Assembly (NCBI GenBank): GCA_027365345.1
Contig: DAHXNO010000188.1
Span: forward strand, 1 to 53,553
Length of the DNA: 53,553 nucleotides
Origin: Granulicella sp.
Lineage (GTDB): Bacteria; Acidobacteriota; Terriglobia; Terriglobales; Acidobacteriaceae
Direction of reading: 5' to 3'
The notes below the pieces were generated by a model that was given only the letters and a program-made list of their open reading frames with translations, did no database searches and was not told the DNA's origin. Of the stretch, positions 1-8,680 are shown in pieces. Position numbers and translations under genes: made by a program. Position 1 is the stretch's first letter. Each line of letters starts with the position of its first letter.

Positions 1-2
1 TG

Positions 3-770
3 TCCGCTGTGGAACGTGGAGAGGTCTCCTGCGCGGATGCGGCCGAGCGGCTGGCCAAACTGCCGTTTGAGGACTTGGGCGATGCGCGGGTGGATCATCA
101 TCGCAGTCTGCGCAGTGGCCTGCCGGAGGTGATCTACGGCCAGGGTAAGACCCAGGCGCAGACGCTGGCGATCTTCCAGAGTCTGATGGGCGATGGCGTG
201 GACGTGCTGGCGACCCGCGTGGATGAGGACACGGCCAGGGAGTTGCTGCGGAGATTCCCGGGAGCGGTGCACTCTCCGGTAGCTCGCACGGTGAGTCTGC
301 GCCAATCCCAGCCGGCTTTGGAGGAGTCTGAGAGAGGCCAGACTGTGGCGGGAAGGATCGCCGTGGTCTGTGCAGGAACCAGTGATCTGCCGGTGGCCGA
401 GGAGGCGGCGGTGACGGCGGAGACCTTTGGGGCGCGGGTGACCAGGATCTATGACGTTGGGGTAGCAGGGTTGCACCGCTTGCTGGCGGCGCGGGAGGAT
501 CTGCTCGCTGCCGATGTGGTGGTGGTCTGCGCCGGAATGGAGGGCGCCTTGCCCTCGGTGGTGGGCGGGCTGGTGGGAGTTCCGGTGATTGCCGTGCCCA
601 CCTCTGTGGGGTATGGGGGCTCATTCGGCGGGGCTACGGCACTGCTTGGGATGTTGAACTCCTGTAGTCCAAATGTGGTGGTGGTGAACATCGATAACGG
701 CTTTGGCGCAGCCTACAGCGCGGTGCTGATGGCTCGAACGGCGCAGGTCCAGGCTGCGTCGAGAGGCTGA
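3..770 (+). CDS. larB: LarB, nickel-pincer cofactor biosynthesis carboxylase/hydrolase (5' end cut by window edge)
   Basis: LarB carboxylates nicotinic acid adenine dinucleotide and hydrolyses its phosphoanhydride, the first step in making the nickel-pincer cofactor of lactate racemase. The C-terminal half reads like the PurE/AIR-carboxylase fold: an IAVVCAGTSDLPVAEEA stretch, then VVVVCAGMEGALPSVVGGL and a glycine-rich VPTSVGYGGSFGG loop. The N-terminal part has the family block LPFEDLGDARVDHHR. The family normally has about 12 more residues before this point, and the reading frame is open to base 3 with family-like residues, so the GTG at base 9 is probably internal and the true start lies left of the window. 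No larC or larE is visible; they may lie outside. The assignment is firm; the start is not. Confidence 0.88.
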   Translation, partial: SAVERGEVSCADAAERLAKLPFEDLGDARVDHHRSLRSGLPEVIYGQGKTQAQTLAIFQSLMGDGVDVLATRVDEDTARELLRRFPGAVHSPVARTVSLRQSQPALEESERGQTVAGRIAVVCAGTSDLPVAEEAAVTAETFGARVTRIYDVGVAGLHRLLAAREDLLAADVVVVCAGMEGALPSVVGGLVGVPVIAVPTSVGYGGSFGGATALLGMLNSCSPNVVVVNIDNGFGAAYSAVLMARTAQVQAASRG

Positions 771-1604
771 CGAAGGCTACGTAGGATGCTTCGCGGGCGC
801 TGTTCTCGCGGGGGAGGGCTTGCTCGCGTGGCGTTCCCGGCGGGGCGCGGCGAGTGCATGTAGCGACAGAAGAAGCCGATAGCTGGCGGCAGGCCAAAGG
901 TGAGTGAGTTACAGGACTTTCCCCCGAATTCTGATGTGCATATCGCTAAGGTTCAAGAAATACGACACTTAGACGTTCCGACGAGCGGACGACCCCAAGT
1001 TTGGACTAGTGTTTTCAAAGGGCCGTGATTGCTGCCTCTCGGGATGGCCCCTACCAGCCAAGCTCGACGTGAAACCGCGAGTTTCGTAGGCTTTTGGCGT
1101 TCGCTGCCCTTTTTGCGATTGAGCCCCGCGCTCCAACTGAGGCCCAAATGAAGGCCTGGCGGCTCGGAGGGCCAGGAGAATGGGGAGAGTCCTGACAGAG
1201 TTTTTCTTGACGCTATGCGCCGCCTGAAGTATTCTGGAGACTCGCGCAGTCTTGCGTCTGCACCGATGTGCGCCCAAATTTCGGGCAGCGAAGAGGTTAG
1301 CAGGAGCGGGACACCGAGGTGAGTCGACTCGATGCAGGGCAAGCTGGGGTTTTATCCAGGCAGCCTGCCATCCCATCGCAGCACGCCCACTCCCCAGCAG
1401 TCTGCGGTCTGAACGAGCAGCCGATTCCGGCCGCCGGCGTCAGACTTCAGAAGCTCTGTGCGCTCAACCGCAACTCCGGCATTGGCCTGCGTGGATGGAA
1501 GATCCGCGCTGGTCCCGCCGCCCAACCCACGACTGCACTATTCTTCGCGCTTCAAGCCGGGCAGTGAGATCGACGAAGACGGCAGAACCAAGGAGTAACT
1601 TGAG
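771..1604. other. 834-bp gene-free stretch; long leader region upstream of rplM
   Basis: I find no convincing coding frame and no tRNA-like cloverleaf here; open frames in this stretch have no recognisable domain and no ribosome-binding site. The only clear signal is a sigma70-like promoter at 1207-1235, which would give the rplM transcript a 5' leader of about 360 nt. The first part (771-1200) holds nothing I recognise. Confidence 0.5.
1207..1235 (+). promoter_or_regulatory. Candidate sigma70 promoter for rplM-rpsI
   Basis: TTGACG (1207-1212), a 17-bp spacer, then TATTCT (1230-1235). The -35 matches consensus at five of six positions and the -10 at four or five. It points towards rplM, whose start codon is about 370 bp away, so the mRNA would have an unusually long leader. 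Function is inferred from the motif alone. Confidence 0.55.
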
Positions 1605-2051
1605 ATGAACCTCAATCAGACGACAACGATCCCCAGCGGCAAGGACATCCAGCGCAAGTGGTTCGTGGTGGACGCCAGCGGCCAGACTCTGGGCCGTCTT
1701 GCCTCCCATGCCGCCAGCGTTCTGGCGGGCAAGCTGAACCCTCTCTACACGCCATACATCGATATGGGCGATCATGTGATCGTCGTGAATGCTGAGAAGA
1801 TCCACGTAACCGGGATGAAGGCTGAGAAGAAGCTGTATCGCCATTACACGGGCTTTATGGGCGGCCTGCGTGAAGAGAGCTTCACCAAGCTGCTGGCCCG
1901 CCGTCCCGAGAAGATTGTGGAAGAGGCGATCAAGGGGATGCTGCCCAAGGGCAAACTAGGGCGCCAGATGGCTACCAAGCTCAAAGTATACAAGGGTGCG
2001 GATCATCCCCACCACGCGCAGCAGCCGGTGGCCTTGGAAGTTCGTGGTTAG
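1605..2051 (+). CDS. rplM: 50S ribosomal protein L13
   Basis: L13 binds 23S rRNA early in assembly of the large subunit. The 148-residue length is normal for the family. Recognisable blocks are the N-terminal [18 protein letters not shown], the [16 protein letters not shown] segment, and the C-terminal region with [22 protein letters not shown] typed over the conserved MLP..LGR motif. An AAGGAG-type ribosome-binding site lies a few bases before the ATG. It is followed 70 bp later by rpsI, the near-universal bacterial partner, and the two are surely co-transcribed. A candidate promoter lies far upstream at 1207-1235. Confidence 0.98.
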   Translation: MNLNQTTTIPSGKDIQRKWFVVDASGQTLGRLASHAASVLAGKLNPLYTPYIDMGDHVIVVNAEKIHVTGMKAEKKLYRHYTGFMGGLREESFTKLLARRPEKIVEEAIKGMLPKGKLGRQMATKLKVYKGADHPHHAQQPVALEVRG

Positions 2052-2121
2052 GCCATTCCGACGCAGCATGGCGGCATGAAACGGTTAGTGATTACAACAA
2101 GATTGAGGAAGTAGAGGACAC

Positions 2122-2517
2122 ATGGCAGACCTTATTCAGTATTACGGAACCGGACGGCGCAAGAGCGCCATTGCGCGCGTCTTCCTTCGCCCCGGTTCGG
2201 GCAGATTCACCGTGAATGGCAAAGAGTTTGAGCAGTATTTTGTGACGCCGGCCCAGCGTGCCGCAGCCAGGCTTCCCCTGGGCATCGCCGATATCCAGGA
2301 GACCTTTGATGTGGTGACCACGGTGAAGGGTGGTGGCGTGAACGGGCAGGCCGACGCGGTGAAGCTGGGCATTGCCCGCGCGCTGATCGAGTTCAATGAG
2401 GAGCTGCGCAAGCCGCTGAAGACCGGTGGCATGGTTACGCGTGACTCACGCGGCAAGGAACGTAAGAAGTACGGCCAGAAGGGCGCTCGCGCTCGCTTCC
2501 AGTTCAGCAAGCGCTAG
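2122..2517 (+). CDS. rpsI: 30S ribosomal protein S9
   Basis: S9 sits in the head of the small subunit, with its basic C-terminal tail reaching the P-site tRNA. The 131-residue protein has the family start [19 protein letters not shown] and the diagnostic C-terminal end with [17 protein letters not shown], finishing in the conserved SKR that contacts tRNA. The ribosome-binding site before the ATG is GAGGAAGTAGAGGA. It is 70 bp downstream of rplM on the same strand, the standard L13-S9 arrangement. Nothing unusual is seen. Confidence 0.98.
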   Translation: MADLIQYYGTGRRKSAIARVFLRPGSGRFTVNGKEFEQYFVTPAQRAAARLPLGIADIQETFDVVTTVKGGGVNGQADAVKLGIARALIEFNEELRKPLKTGGMVTRDSRGKERKKYGQKGARARFQFSKR

Positions 2518-2852
2518 CTTGCCGGCGGGTCCGCTGTTGGCTAGCGGGTTCGCCGGGGCTCTTCTTGCCCAAGCTGTGGTTGTTTGGAGTTTGGGAGTTC
2601 TATTGGGGAACCGACGGAAGGTTCGCGGCCGGTTCTGGATCCCGCTCTTTCGCTTGACCCACTGGCAACGCGCTGGTGGCCGGAATTCAATCTCCCTTCG
2701 GGGATCTCAATCGCTTCAACAAGAGTCGCCAGCCACGCTGCATAGCCAAGCCGACAGGATGGGCGTAAAGGGCCCTGAGCGCCATGTCGTTTTGGTGAGC
2801 GTGGCGGGTTGACCGGGAAAACAGAGGCGATGCCAAACACAAGGAGCCTGTT
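2518..2852 (+). other. 335-bp intergenic leader between rpsI and rpsB
   Basis: No gene is seen. A weak inverted repeat with CGCTAGC and GCTAGCG arms lies just after rpsI (about 2511-2546) but lacks a T-run, so it is a poor terminator. The rest is probably the rpsB leader; S2 leaders are known sites of autogenous control in other bacteria, but I could not trace a specific conserved fold here. Confidence 0.35.
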
Positions 2853-3785
2853 ATGGCCAGCATTACGATGAAGGAACTGCTCGAAGCCGGCGTTCACTTT
2901 GGTCACCAGACCAAGCGCTGGAATCCCAAGATGAAGGAGTATATCTTTGGCGAGCGCAATGGAATTTACATCATCGACCTGCAGAAGACGCTGAAGATGT
3001 TCAAGGAGGCGTCGAAGTTCGTCACGGATTTGACCTCCACTGGAAAGCTGATTCTGTTTGTGGGCACCAAGCGGCAGGCGCAGGATGCGGTGGCTGAAGA
3101 GGCCAAGCGCGCCGGCATGCCGTACATCAACAGCCGCTGGCTGGGTGGTCTCCTCACGAACTGGGTAACCGTGCAGAAGTCCGTGAAGCGTCTGGCGGAG
3201 CTGGACGAGATGTCGACGGATGGCCGCTATGAGCTGTTGACCAAGAAAGAGGTGATCAAGCTGGAGCGAGAGCGCAAGAGTCTGTCCACCAACCTTTCGG
3301 GCATCAAGAACATGAAGCGTCTGCCGGACGCGATCTTCGTGATCGACTCTAACAACGAGGCGATTGCGGTGGCGGAGGCGCGCAAGCTGGGCATTCCGGT
3401 GGTTGCTGTGGTGGACACCAACTGCGATCCTACGGTAGTGGACTATGTGATCCCGGGCAACGACGACGCTCTGCGGGCGATTCGCCTGTTTACCACCAAG
3501 ATTGCGGACGCTGCCTACGAGGGGACGCAGATGATCTCTGACAAGGCCTTCGCGGAGGAGTATGCCGAGGTGCAGCCGATAGAGCCCGAGTCTCACATGA
3601 TCGGGGAGGAGGGCGAGGAGATTTTTGCTCCCGTGCACGCCTCTGCCGGTGCCGCTGAGGCTTCCATAGAGGACGTTGAGGACGAAGATATCGACCTGAA
3701 CGCCGCTCTAGGCGGCGGTATTCGCAAGGCTCCTACGGCGGCGGACTCCGAGCCTGACACCGAGACCGCCCAGGTGAGCGCCTAA
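2853..3785 (+). CDS. rpsB: 30S ribosomal protein S2 with acidic C-terminal extension
   Basis: S2 joins the small subunit late and helps recruit S1. The first 230 or so residues are typical: [20 protein letters not shown], then [40 protein letters not shown] and [18 protein letters not shown]. The protein is 310 residues, against about 230-250 in most bacteria. The extra C-terminal 70 or so residues are rich in Glu, Asp and Ala (for example [12 protein letters not shown] and [10 protein letters not shown]) and look disordered. AAGGAG precedes the ATG. It is followed by a hairpin at 3849-3877 and then tsf, the usual S2/EF-Ts pair. Confidence 0.97.
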   Translation: MASITMKELLEAGVHFGHQTKRWNPKMKEYIFGERNGIYIIDLQKTLKMFKEASKFVTDLTSTGKLILFVGTKRQAQDAVAEEAKRAGMPYINSRWLGGLLTNWVTVQKSVKRLAELDEMSTDGRYELLTKKEVIKLERERKSLSTNLSGIKNMKRLPDAIFVIDSNNEAIAVAEARKLGIPVVAVVDTNCDPTVVDYVIPGNDDALRAIRLFTTKIADAAYEGTQMISDKAFAEEYAEVQPIEPESHMIGEEGEEIFAPVHASAGAAEASIEDVEDEDIDLNAALGGGIRKAPTAADSEPDTETAQVSA

Positions 3786-3848
3786 ACCAAGGGCCGCGCG
3801 GGCTGGACAGTTGCCGCGCCCTAACCGCCGAGCCGTAAGAGGAACAAG

Positions 3849-3877
3849 AATGGCGCGGGATTGATTCCTGCGCCATT
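3849..3877 (+). terminator. Hairpin between rpsB and tsf (partial terminator)
   Basis: Arms AATGGCGC (3849-3856) and GCGCCATT (3870-3877) pair perfectly, and GGGA/TCCT pairs extend the stem inward. Only a short T stretch follows, so it may attenuate rather than stop transcription into tsf. Confidence 0.5.
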
Positions 3878-3945
3878 TTCGCGAGATGCGCATGCGCAGC
3901 ATGCACTACCCTCCATTGAAAGCAAGAAACCAGGAAGGAAGAGTT

Positions 3946-4611
3946 ATGTCTAGCACTGAACCTGTGAAGATCGACGCCAAGCTGGTGAAGGAACTACGTG
4001 AGAAGTCTGGCGCCCCCATGGGCGATTGCCTGAAGGCCTTGCAAGAGGCGAAGGGCGATATGGAAGAGGCCTTTGTGGTGCTGCGCAAGCGTGGCATGGC
4101 GTCAGCAGCGAAGAAGGCCAGCCGCACCACCAACGAGGGAGCGGTCGGCTCCTATATTCATGCGGGCGGAAAGATCGGCGTGCTGCTGGAGCTGAACTGT
4201 GAGTCGGACTTTGTGGCCCGGACCGACGATTTTCAGAATCTGCTGAAGGATATTGCCATGCACATTGCCGCAGTAGATCCACGTTACCTGGGCAAGGACG
4301 AGGTGACCGCAGAGGACATTGAGCGCGAGAAGGAGATCTATCGCGCCCAAGCTGCCGCGACCGGCAAACCAGCCAACATCATTGAGAAGATGCTGGAAGG
4401 CAAGATGGCCAAGTTCTATGAGGAGGTATGCTTACTGGAGCAGCCCTTTATCAAAGATCAGGGCATGACGGTGGCTCAATTGATTGCTCAGAAGGTGGCC
4501 AAGCTGGGCGAGAACATCAGCATACGCCGGTTTGTGCGCTTCAAGATCGGCGAGCCCACGTTTACGGTCGCCTCGGCGAAGACCGCGGCGGCGGGCGAGC
4601 CGACGGCCTAA
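3946..4611 (+). CDS. tsf: Elongation factor Ts (short form)
   Basis: EF-Ts exchanges GDP for GTP on EF-Tu. The N-terminal UBA-like domain carries VKELREKSGAPMGDCLKAL, the family signature that contacts EF-Tu, followed by the core domain with GKIGVLLELNCESDFVART. At 221 residues it is nearer the short Thermus type (about 196) than the 283-residue E. coli protein. The frame is open further upstream to an ATG at 3886, but the start at 3946 is chosen because GGAAGGAAGAG lies just before it and the family N-terminus begins there. It follows rpsB and ends in a strong terminator at 4636-4668. Confidence 0.97.
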   Translation: MSSTEPVKIDAKLVKELREKSGAPMGDCLKALQEAKGDMEEAFVVLRKRGMASAAKKASRTTNEGAVGSYIHAGGKIGVLLELNCESDFVARTDDFQNLLKDIAMHIAAVDPRYLGKDEVTAEDIEREKEIYRAQAAATGKPANIIEKMLEGKMAKFYEEVCLLEQPFIKDQGMTVAQLIAQKVAKLGENISIRRFVRFKIGEPTFTVASAKTAAAGEPTA

Positions 4612-4635
4612 GCGGCTGATGGGTTCTTACCGTTC

Positions 4636-4668
4636 AAAAGGACCGGAGTGAACCATCCCGGTCCTTTT
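4636..4668 (+). terminator. Rho-independent terminator after tsf
   Basis: Perfect 11-bp arms AAAAGGACCGG (4636-4646) and CCGGTCCTTTT (4658-4668) with an 11-nt loop; the 3' arm itself ends in TTTT. It closes the rplM-rpsI-rpsB-tsf transcription unit. Confidence 0.85.
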
Positions 4669-5037
4669 GGACTTTGGGAGCGCGGCACTGTCTTTGCTGG
4701 GTTTTTACCGGCATGGCAAGGCGCAAGGGGCGGAATTTGGCTGGGGCTGAGAAGAAAGGCCTGGAGCGAAGTGACGCGCGCCAGGGGCGCCTATCTGGGG
4801 CAGCGGACGCTATGCTGGAATTCTTTGGAGAAATTTGATTTTTCGTGGATAATAGAGCTGAGCCAGAGTGTGCCTGACTGCTTGGCTATCCCGTAGCAAA
4901 ACTCAGGAATTGGGCAGCAGGGACCCATATATGCCCTGCGTCGCGGCGTGTCAGATGGATGGGGCTGAGAGGCTCTCTGACGGGAGGACAAGCTGCTTGC
5001 CAGCCGAGGTGGCTGGCCACATTGGAAAGGAAACACC
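4669..5037 (+). other. Intergenic region between tsf terminator and rpmG
   Basis: No gene is seen in this 369-bp stretch. It contains a candidate promoter at 4825-4853; otherwise I recognise nothing. Confidence 0.4.
4825..4853 (+). promoter_or_regulatory. Candidate promoter for rpmG-tRNA-Trp-secE-nusG-rplK
   Basis: TTGGAG (4825-4830), 17-bp spacer, GATAAT (4848-4853). The -10 is good and the -35 is weak. It lies after the tsf terminator and before rpmG, where a promoter for the second block is needed. Confidence 0.4.
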
Positions 5038-5187
5038 ATGCGCGAGATCATTACCCTACAGTGTCCGGAGTGCAAGAACCGGAACTACTCCACCACCAAG
5101 AACAAGAAGACAACTACAGGACGGCTGGAGTTCTCCAAGTTTTGTAATACGTGTCGGAAGCATACGCTGCATAAAGAGACGAAGTAG
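5038..5187 (+). CDS. rpmG: 50S ribosomal protein L33 (zinc-binding form)
   Basis: A 49-residue protein translated directly from the sequence: it starts [18 protein letters not shown] and ends in HTLHKETK before a TAG stop. Two CxxC pairs (CPEC and CNTC) form the zinc ribbon of the C+ type of L33; forms without these cysteines replace it under zinc limitation in some bacteria. GGAAAGGAAACACC precedes the ATG. Its position just before tRNA-Trp and secE is the classic arrangement in many bacteria. It is short and easily missed by automated calling. Confidence 0.95.
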   Translation: MREIITLQCPECKNRNYSTTKNKKTTTGRLEFSKFCNTCRKHTLHKETK

Positions 5188-5267
5188 CAGGCACAAACCA
5201 GTCCGCGGGTTGGCCAGTGAGGTTGCTGCTGGCTAAGGAGGCATGGCCCCGCAGACCGGCGCAACAC

Positions 5268-5343
5268 AGGGGAGTAAGCTCAACGGTTAAACTGTCGGTC
5301 TCCAAAACCGAACTTCTCGGTTCGAATCCGAGCTCCCCTGCCA
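5268..5343 (+). tRNA. trnW: tRNA-Trp (anticodon CCA)
   Basis: A full cloverleaf can be drawn. Acceptor arms AGGGGAG (5268-5274) and CTCCCCT (5333-5339) pair perfectly; the anticodon stem TCGGT/ACCGA closes a seven-base loop CTCCAAA with anticodon CCA; the T arm is CTCGG-TTCGAAT-CCGAG. G is the discriminator and the 3' CCA is encoded (5341-5343). The D stem has one C-A mismatch. tRNA-Trp immediately before secE is a common conserved order. Confidence 0.95.
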
Positions 5344-5628
5344 GTTTTGCTCTGAACTGCCGGTATGTGCGGTGACAGGGCAGCCCGTGATGGAAGGAAC
5401 GTGGCTCCAATGTGAGTCCGGAGCTGGTCCAAAGCAGGCGTAATAGAGATGCAACGTAGACTCAAAACCGATCCAGAGCAGATTTCGTGCAGCTTGACGA
5501 GGTTCTTGCATGAGATCAGCCTCAATCCAGCGTAGTACCGGTTTGTACCACCCGCTCAGAGTCAGGAGGGGGAGAGGCAGCCGGGCAGGATGCGCTGGTG
5601 ACACAGCAGCAGTATCAGGAGTCGATCC

Positions 5629-5889
5629 ATGGCGAAGGCCGCCGTAGTTGAAACCACCGATCAGAGCCCCGTGCAGCGGTTAACTTCAGGGCCGCAGCGG
5701 CTCATGCAGTTTTTCAAGGACACTCGGCAGGAGATGACCAAGGTCCACACGCCCTCGCGCGCCGAGGTGCAGGCAACCACCATTGTTGTGATTATTGCGG
5801 TGTTTCTGTTCGCCGCATACTTCGAGTTGGTGGATCTGACGGTCGGCAAGGGCGTGGACCAGGTGATTCTTTACCTGACCAAACACTAA
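5629..5889 (+). CDS. secE: Preprotein translocase subunit SecE
   Basis: SecE clamps SecY in the inner-membrane protein channel. The 86-residue protein has a hydrophilic N-terminus, the amphipathic family helix around QRLMQFFKDTRQEMTKVH followed by TPSRAEVQATT, and one membrane segment IVVIIAVFLFAAYFELVDL. This is the short single-span form usual outside gamma-proteobacteria. AGGAG lies 8 bp before the ATG. It sits between tRNA-Trp and nusG, the standard order. No anomaly is seen. Confidence 0.96.
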   Translation: MAKAAVVETTDQSPVQRLTSGPQRLMQFFKDTRQEMTKVHTPSRAEVQATTIVVIIAVFLFAAYFELVDLTVGKGVDQVILYLTKH

Positions 5890-5985
5890 GTGACCGGACG
5901 ATCGGAGATCCAGGGCGGGCAAGACGATCGTTTGCAATTCTCCAGGCTGAGAGCAAGAGATTCAGGTTCGAAGGAAAGTATAACC

Positions 5986-6684
5986 ATGGCAGATGAGTTG
6001 AGAGACGACGAACAGCAAGCCGTGCCTACCGGCGCCGGAGAGGCGCTGGAGAGTGACGTGGCTGCGGATGCTGAAACAGCCGTTGCGGGCGTAGCGGTGG
6101 GCGGCTCCGGAAGCGAGGGCGAGGCGGAGCCGGAGGTTGCAGCGCAGACGCACCTGAAGTGGTACATCATCCATGCGTACTCAGGGTTCGAACGAAAGGT
6201 AAAAGAGTCTCTGCTCAGCCGCGTGGCGGCGTACCACCTGGAGGACAAGGTGGGGCGGATCGAGATTCCCACCGAGCCCACCACGGAGATTCGCAACGGC
6301 AAGAAGTACACGATCGACCGCGTCTTTCTGCCCGGCTACGTTTTTGTGGAATTGGCGCTGGACAACGATATGTGGCACGTGGTGAAGAACACCCCGCGGG
6401 TTACAGGGTTTCTGCAGACCGGAGACCAGCCCAACGCGCTATCTGAAGAAGAAGTGAATGCGATGCTGAATCGCAGCGATGTGACCCGAGAGAAGCCCAA
6501 GCTCAAGCTGAAGTTCGCCAAGGGCGAACTGGTCCGTATTACCGATGGCCCGTTCAACAACTTCAACGGAGCTGTGGACGATGTGAATGAGGACAAGCAG
6601 ACGTTGAAGGTGATGGTCTCCATCTTCGGCCGACCGACGCCGACCGAGGTCTCGTTTGCCAACGTGGAGAAGGTCGAGGGGTAG
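5986..6684 (+). CDS. nusG: Transcription termination/antitermination protein NusG
   Basis: NusG bridges RNA polymerase with Rho or with the ribosome. The NGN domain begins at about residue 52 (LKWYIIHAYSGFERKVKESL, then KKYTIDRVFLPGYVFVEL and NTPRVTGFLQTG). The C-terminal KOW domain has GELVRITDGPFNNFNGAVDDV. Total length is 232 residues, with an extra N-terminal stretch of about 50 acidic and alanine-rich residues not found in E. coli NusG (181 residues). The frame extends upstream to 5890, but the ATG at 5986 is preceded by GAAGGAAAG and starts the acidic segment. Upstream secE and downstream rplK match the conserved cluster. Confidence 0.97.
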   Translation: MADELRDDEQQAVPTGAGEALESDVAADAETAVAGVAVGGSGSEGEAEPEVAAQTHLKWYIIHAYSGFERKVKESLLSRVAAYHLEDKVGRIEIPTEPTTEIRNGKKYTIDRVFLPGYVFVELALDNDMWHVVKNTPRVTGFLQTGDQPNALSEEEVNAMLNRSDVTREKPKLKLKFAKGELVRITDGPFNNFNGAVDDVNEDKQTLKVMVSIFGRPTPTEVSFANVEKVEG

Positions 6685-6882
6685 GGCAAGGGAATCAGGG
6701 CTGCGCAGCTAGTTGAGCGCAGCCAACAGCAGAGATTGATTTTCAGGAGTCGCAGCCCGGAAGCTTCACCGGACCTTCTAGCTCCTGCCAGTAGTAGAGA
6801 ACCGTACGAGAAGTAGAAAATTCATGCGTGGCCTGGTCTGTTTCTCCAGCGCGACCGCAGCAGACGAAGAAGGAAAAAGAAG

Positions 6883-7317
6883 ATGGCTCCAAAGAAGGTT
6901 CAGGGATACGTAAAGCTCCAGATCATTGCCGGGAAAGCAACTCCGGCTCCTCCGGTTGGACCCGCGCTGGGTCAGGCGCAGGTGAATATCATGGAGTTCT
7001 GCAAGCAGTTCAATGACCGCACGAAGGATCCGGCGATGGCCGGTTTAACGATTCCGGTGGTGATCACCGTGTATGCGGACCGGACGTTTACTTTTATCAC
7101 GAAGACTCCGCCAGCGCCGGTGCTGCTGCTCAAGGCTGCGGGAATTCCCAAGGGTTCAGGGACTCCCAACAAGGACAAGGTGGGCAAGGTGACGGAGAAG
7201 CAGATTCTGGAGATCGCCAGGCAGAAGATGCCGGATATGAACGCAGCCTCTGTGGAGGCGGCGGCCAAGACGATTCGGGGTACGGCGCGATCGATGGGGA
7301 TTGAGGTGGTCGCCTAG
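6883..7317 (+). CDS. rplK: 50S ribosomal protein L11
   Basis: L11 forms the base of the ribosomal stalk and is needed for GTPase-factor and RelA responses. The 144-residue protein carries [39 protein letters not shown], and the C-terminal RNA-binding domain ending with [34 protein letters not shown] precedes the ATG. It lies 198 bp after nusG. Unusually, rplA does not follow: the next gene is a sugar permease 323 bp downstream, so the usual rplKAJL-rpoBC cluster is broken here. Confidence 0.98.
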   Translation: MAPKKVQGYVKLQIIAGKATPAPPVGPALGQAQVNIMEFCKQFNDRTKDPAMAGLTIPVVITVYADRTFTFITKTPPAPVLLLKAAGIPKGSGTPNKDKVGKVTEKQILEIARQKMPDMNAASVEAAAKTIRGTARSMGIEVVA

Positions 7318-7343
7318 AGCGATTCCAGGACGTCAAGCAAGAA

Positions 7344-7397
7344 GAGGGCGCAGGGGAGGTTGGATGCTCTTAGCATTCAGCTTCGGTCTGCGCCCTC
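7344..7397 (+). other. Branched hairpin structure just after rplK
   Basis: Perfect 10-bp arms GAGGGCGCAG (7344-7353) and CTGCGCCCTC (7388-7397) enclose a second small hairpin ATGCT-CTT-AGCAT (7364-7376). No T-run follows. It may be a Rho-type or processing structure at the end of the rplK transcript, or a leader for the permease gene; the sequence does not decide. The remaining bases to 7640 hold no gene I can support. Confidence 0.4.
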
Positions 7398-7640
7398 CGT
7401 GTTTCAGCAGGGAGCGGGCGGCGGAGATGGCTGCGTCCTGCCTGGGAGTGTCTGGTTGCGAGCATGGCCGTCTGCTGTGCCGGTTTCCGTTCGGGGTGTT
7501 GTCGTGGGGTTGCGGCGCAGGCATAATGGGTTGTTCCCGCAGGGATGGTTGGTTGGCAGGCTCTGGGGCGTGCGGTTCCTTTCGCCGAGAGAGCGAAGAG
7601 AGCGACCGTCTGGTGCGGGGATAGCGCGGGGAGGGTAGGC

Positions 7641-8621
7641 ATGTTTGTTCCGTCCACGTTTGTTGTAGCGCTGGTGATGACCATCTTCAGCACCCTCTGT
7701 TGGGGATCGTTTGCCAATACGTTCAAGGTCTGCAGAAACTATCGGTTCGAGCTCTACTACTGGGACTATGCGCTGGGGATCCTTCTGATGGCTCTGGCGC
7801 TGGCGTTTACCCTGGGCAGTTATGCGGGTGGGCCGACCGCCTTTCTGGCCAATCTGCATGCCGCCGATGATCTGAATCTGCTCTATGCGGCTGTGGGCGG
7901 GTTCATCTTTAACATCGCCAATGTGCTGCTGATCGCCGGCATTGAGATGGTGGGGCTTGCGGTCGCGTTCCCTATCTCGATTGGAATTGCCCTGGTCGAG
8001 GGAGTCGTCTTGAGCTACGCCATTGAGCCGCGTGGCAGTGCGGTGTTGCTGGGCTGCGGCGTGGTGATGGCCGTGGTGGCCGTGGTGCTGGTGGGTAAAT
8101 CCTATGCGGCGCTGCGCCCTGGCGCAGAGAGGGCCTCGAGGAAGGGTGTCCTGGTCTGCCTGATCTCCGGATCGTTGATGGGCCTCTTCGCTCCGCTGGT
8201 CACTCGGGCGATGACCCATGGACACTCCCTGACGCCGTATACCGCCGCCGTCTTTTTGACGTTCGGGGCCTTTGTCTGCTGCTTCTTCTTCAACACGCTG
8301 CTGATGCGGCGGCCGATTGTGGGCTCCCCTGTGGCAGCGGGAGACTACTTCCGCGCGTCGGCCGGCTACCACGCCCTGGGTTTGCTGGGAGGGGCGATCT
8401 GGGGGCTGGGCACGGTATTCAACTTTGTGGCTGCCAGTCTGGTGGGGGTCGCCATCTCCTATGCCATTGGGCAGGCTTCTCCGATGGTGGCCTGTCTGTG
8501 GGGTGTTTTTGTCTGGAAGGAGTTCAAGGGAGCAAATGCAAAGGCCAAGGGATATCTGGCCGCAATGGTGGTGAGCTACCTGCTGGCGCTGGTGTTGATT
8601 GCGCGTGCGTATGCTGGTTAA
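7641..8621 (+). CDS. GRP/DMT-superfamily sugar permease (probably ribose uptake)
   Basis: A 326-residue integral membrane protein with about ten hydrophobic segments, beginning MFVPSTFVVALVMTIFSTLC with WGSFANTFK next. This WGS..N start and the paired repeats are typical of the glucose/ribose porter family and related ureide permeases in the drug/metabolite superfamily. The open frame continues upstream to 7545, but the ATG at 7641 has GGGGAGGG before it and starts the first membrane span. Two genes later comes a ribokinase-family kinase on the same strand, which supports uptake of ribose or another sugar or nucleoside. Substrate is inferred from context only. Confidence 0.75.
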   Translation: MFVPSTFVVALVMTIFSTLCWGSFANTFKVCRNYRFELYYWDYALGILLMALALAFTLGSYAGGPTAFLANLHAADDLNLLYAAVGGFIFNIANVLLIAGIEMVGLAVAFPISIGIALVEGVVLSYAIEPRGSAVLLGCGVVMAVVAVVLVGKSYAALRPGAERASRKGVLVCLISGSLMGLFAPLVTRAMTHGHSLTPYTAAVFLTFGAFVCCFFFNTLLMRRPIVGSPVAAGDYFRASAGYHALGLLGGAIWGLGTVFNFVAASLVGVAISYAIGQASPMVACLWGVFVWKEFKGANAKAKGYLAAMVVSYLLALVLIARAYAG

Positions 8622-8680
8622 GGAACTTCGCTTCATGTCCGCAAAGGATGCGGGCATCATGACGAGAACGAGGAGGTGCC

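Noticed and set aside
1252-1608. Small open frame overlapping the rplM leader
   Set aside because: Arg/Ala-rich with no ribosome-binding site, and it runs into rplM in another frame.
2654-2682. TTGACC as a -35 box for rpsB
   Set aside because: No acceptable -10 sequence at 16-18 bp spacing.
2541-3638. 365-codon minus-strand open frame
   Set aside because: Antisense to rpsB.
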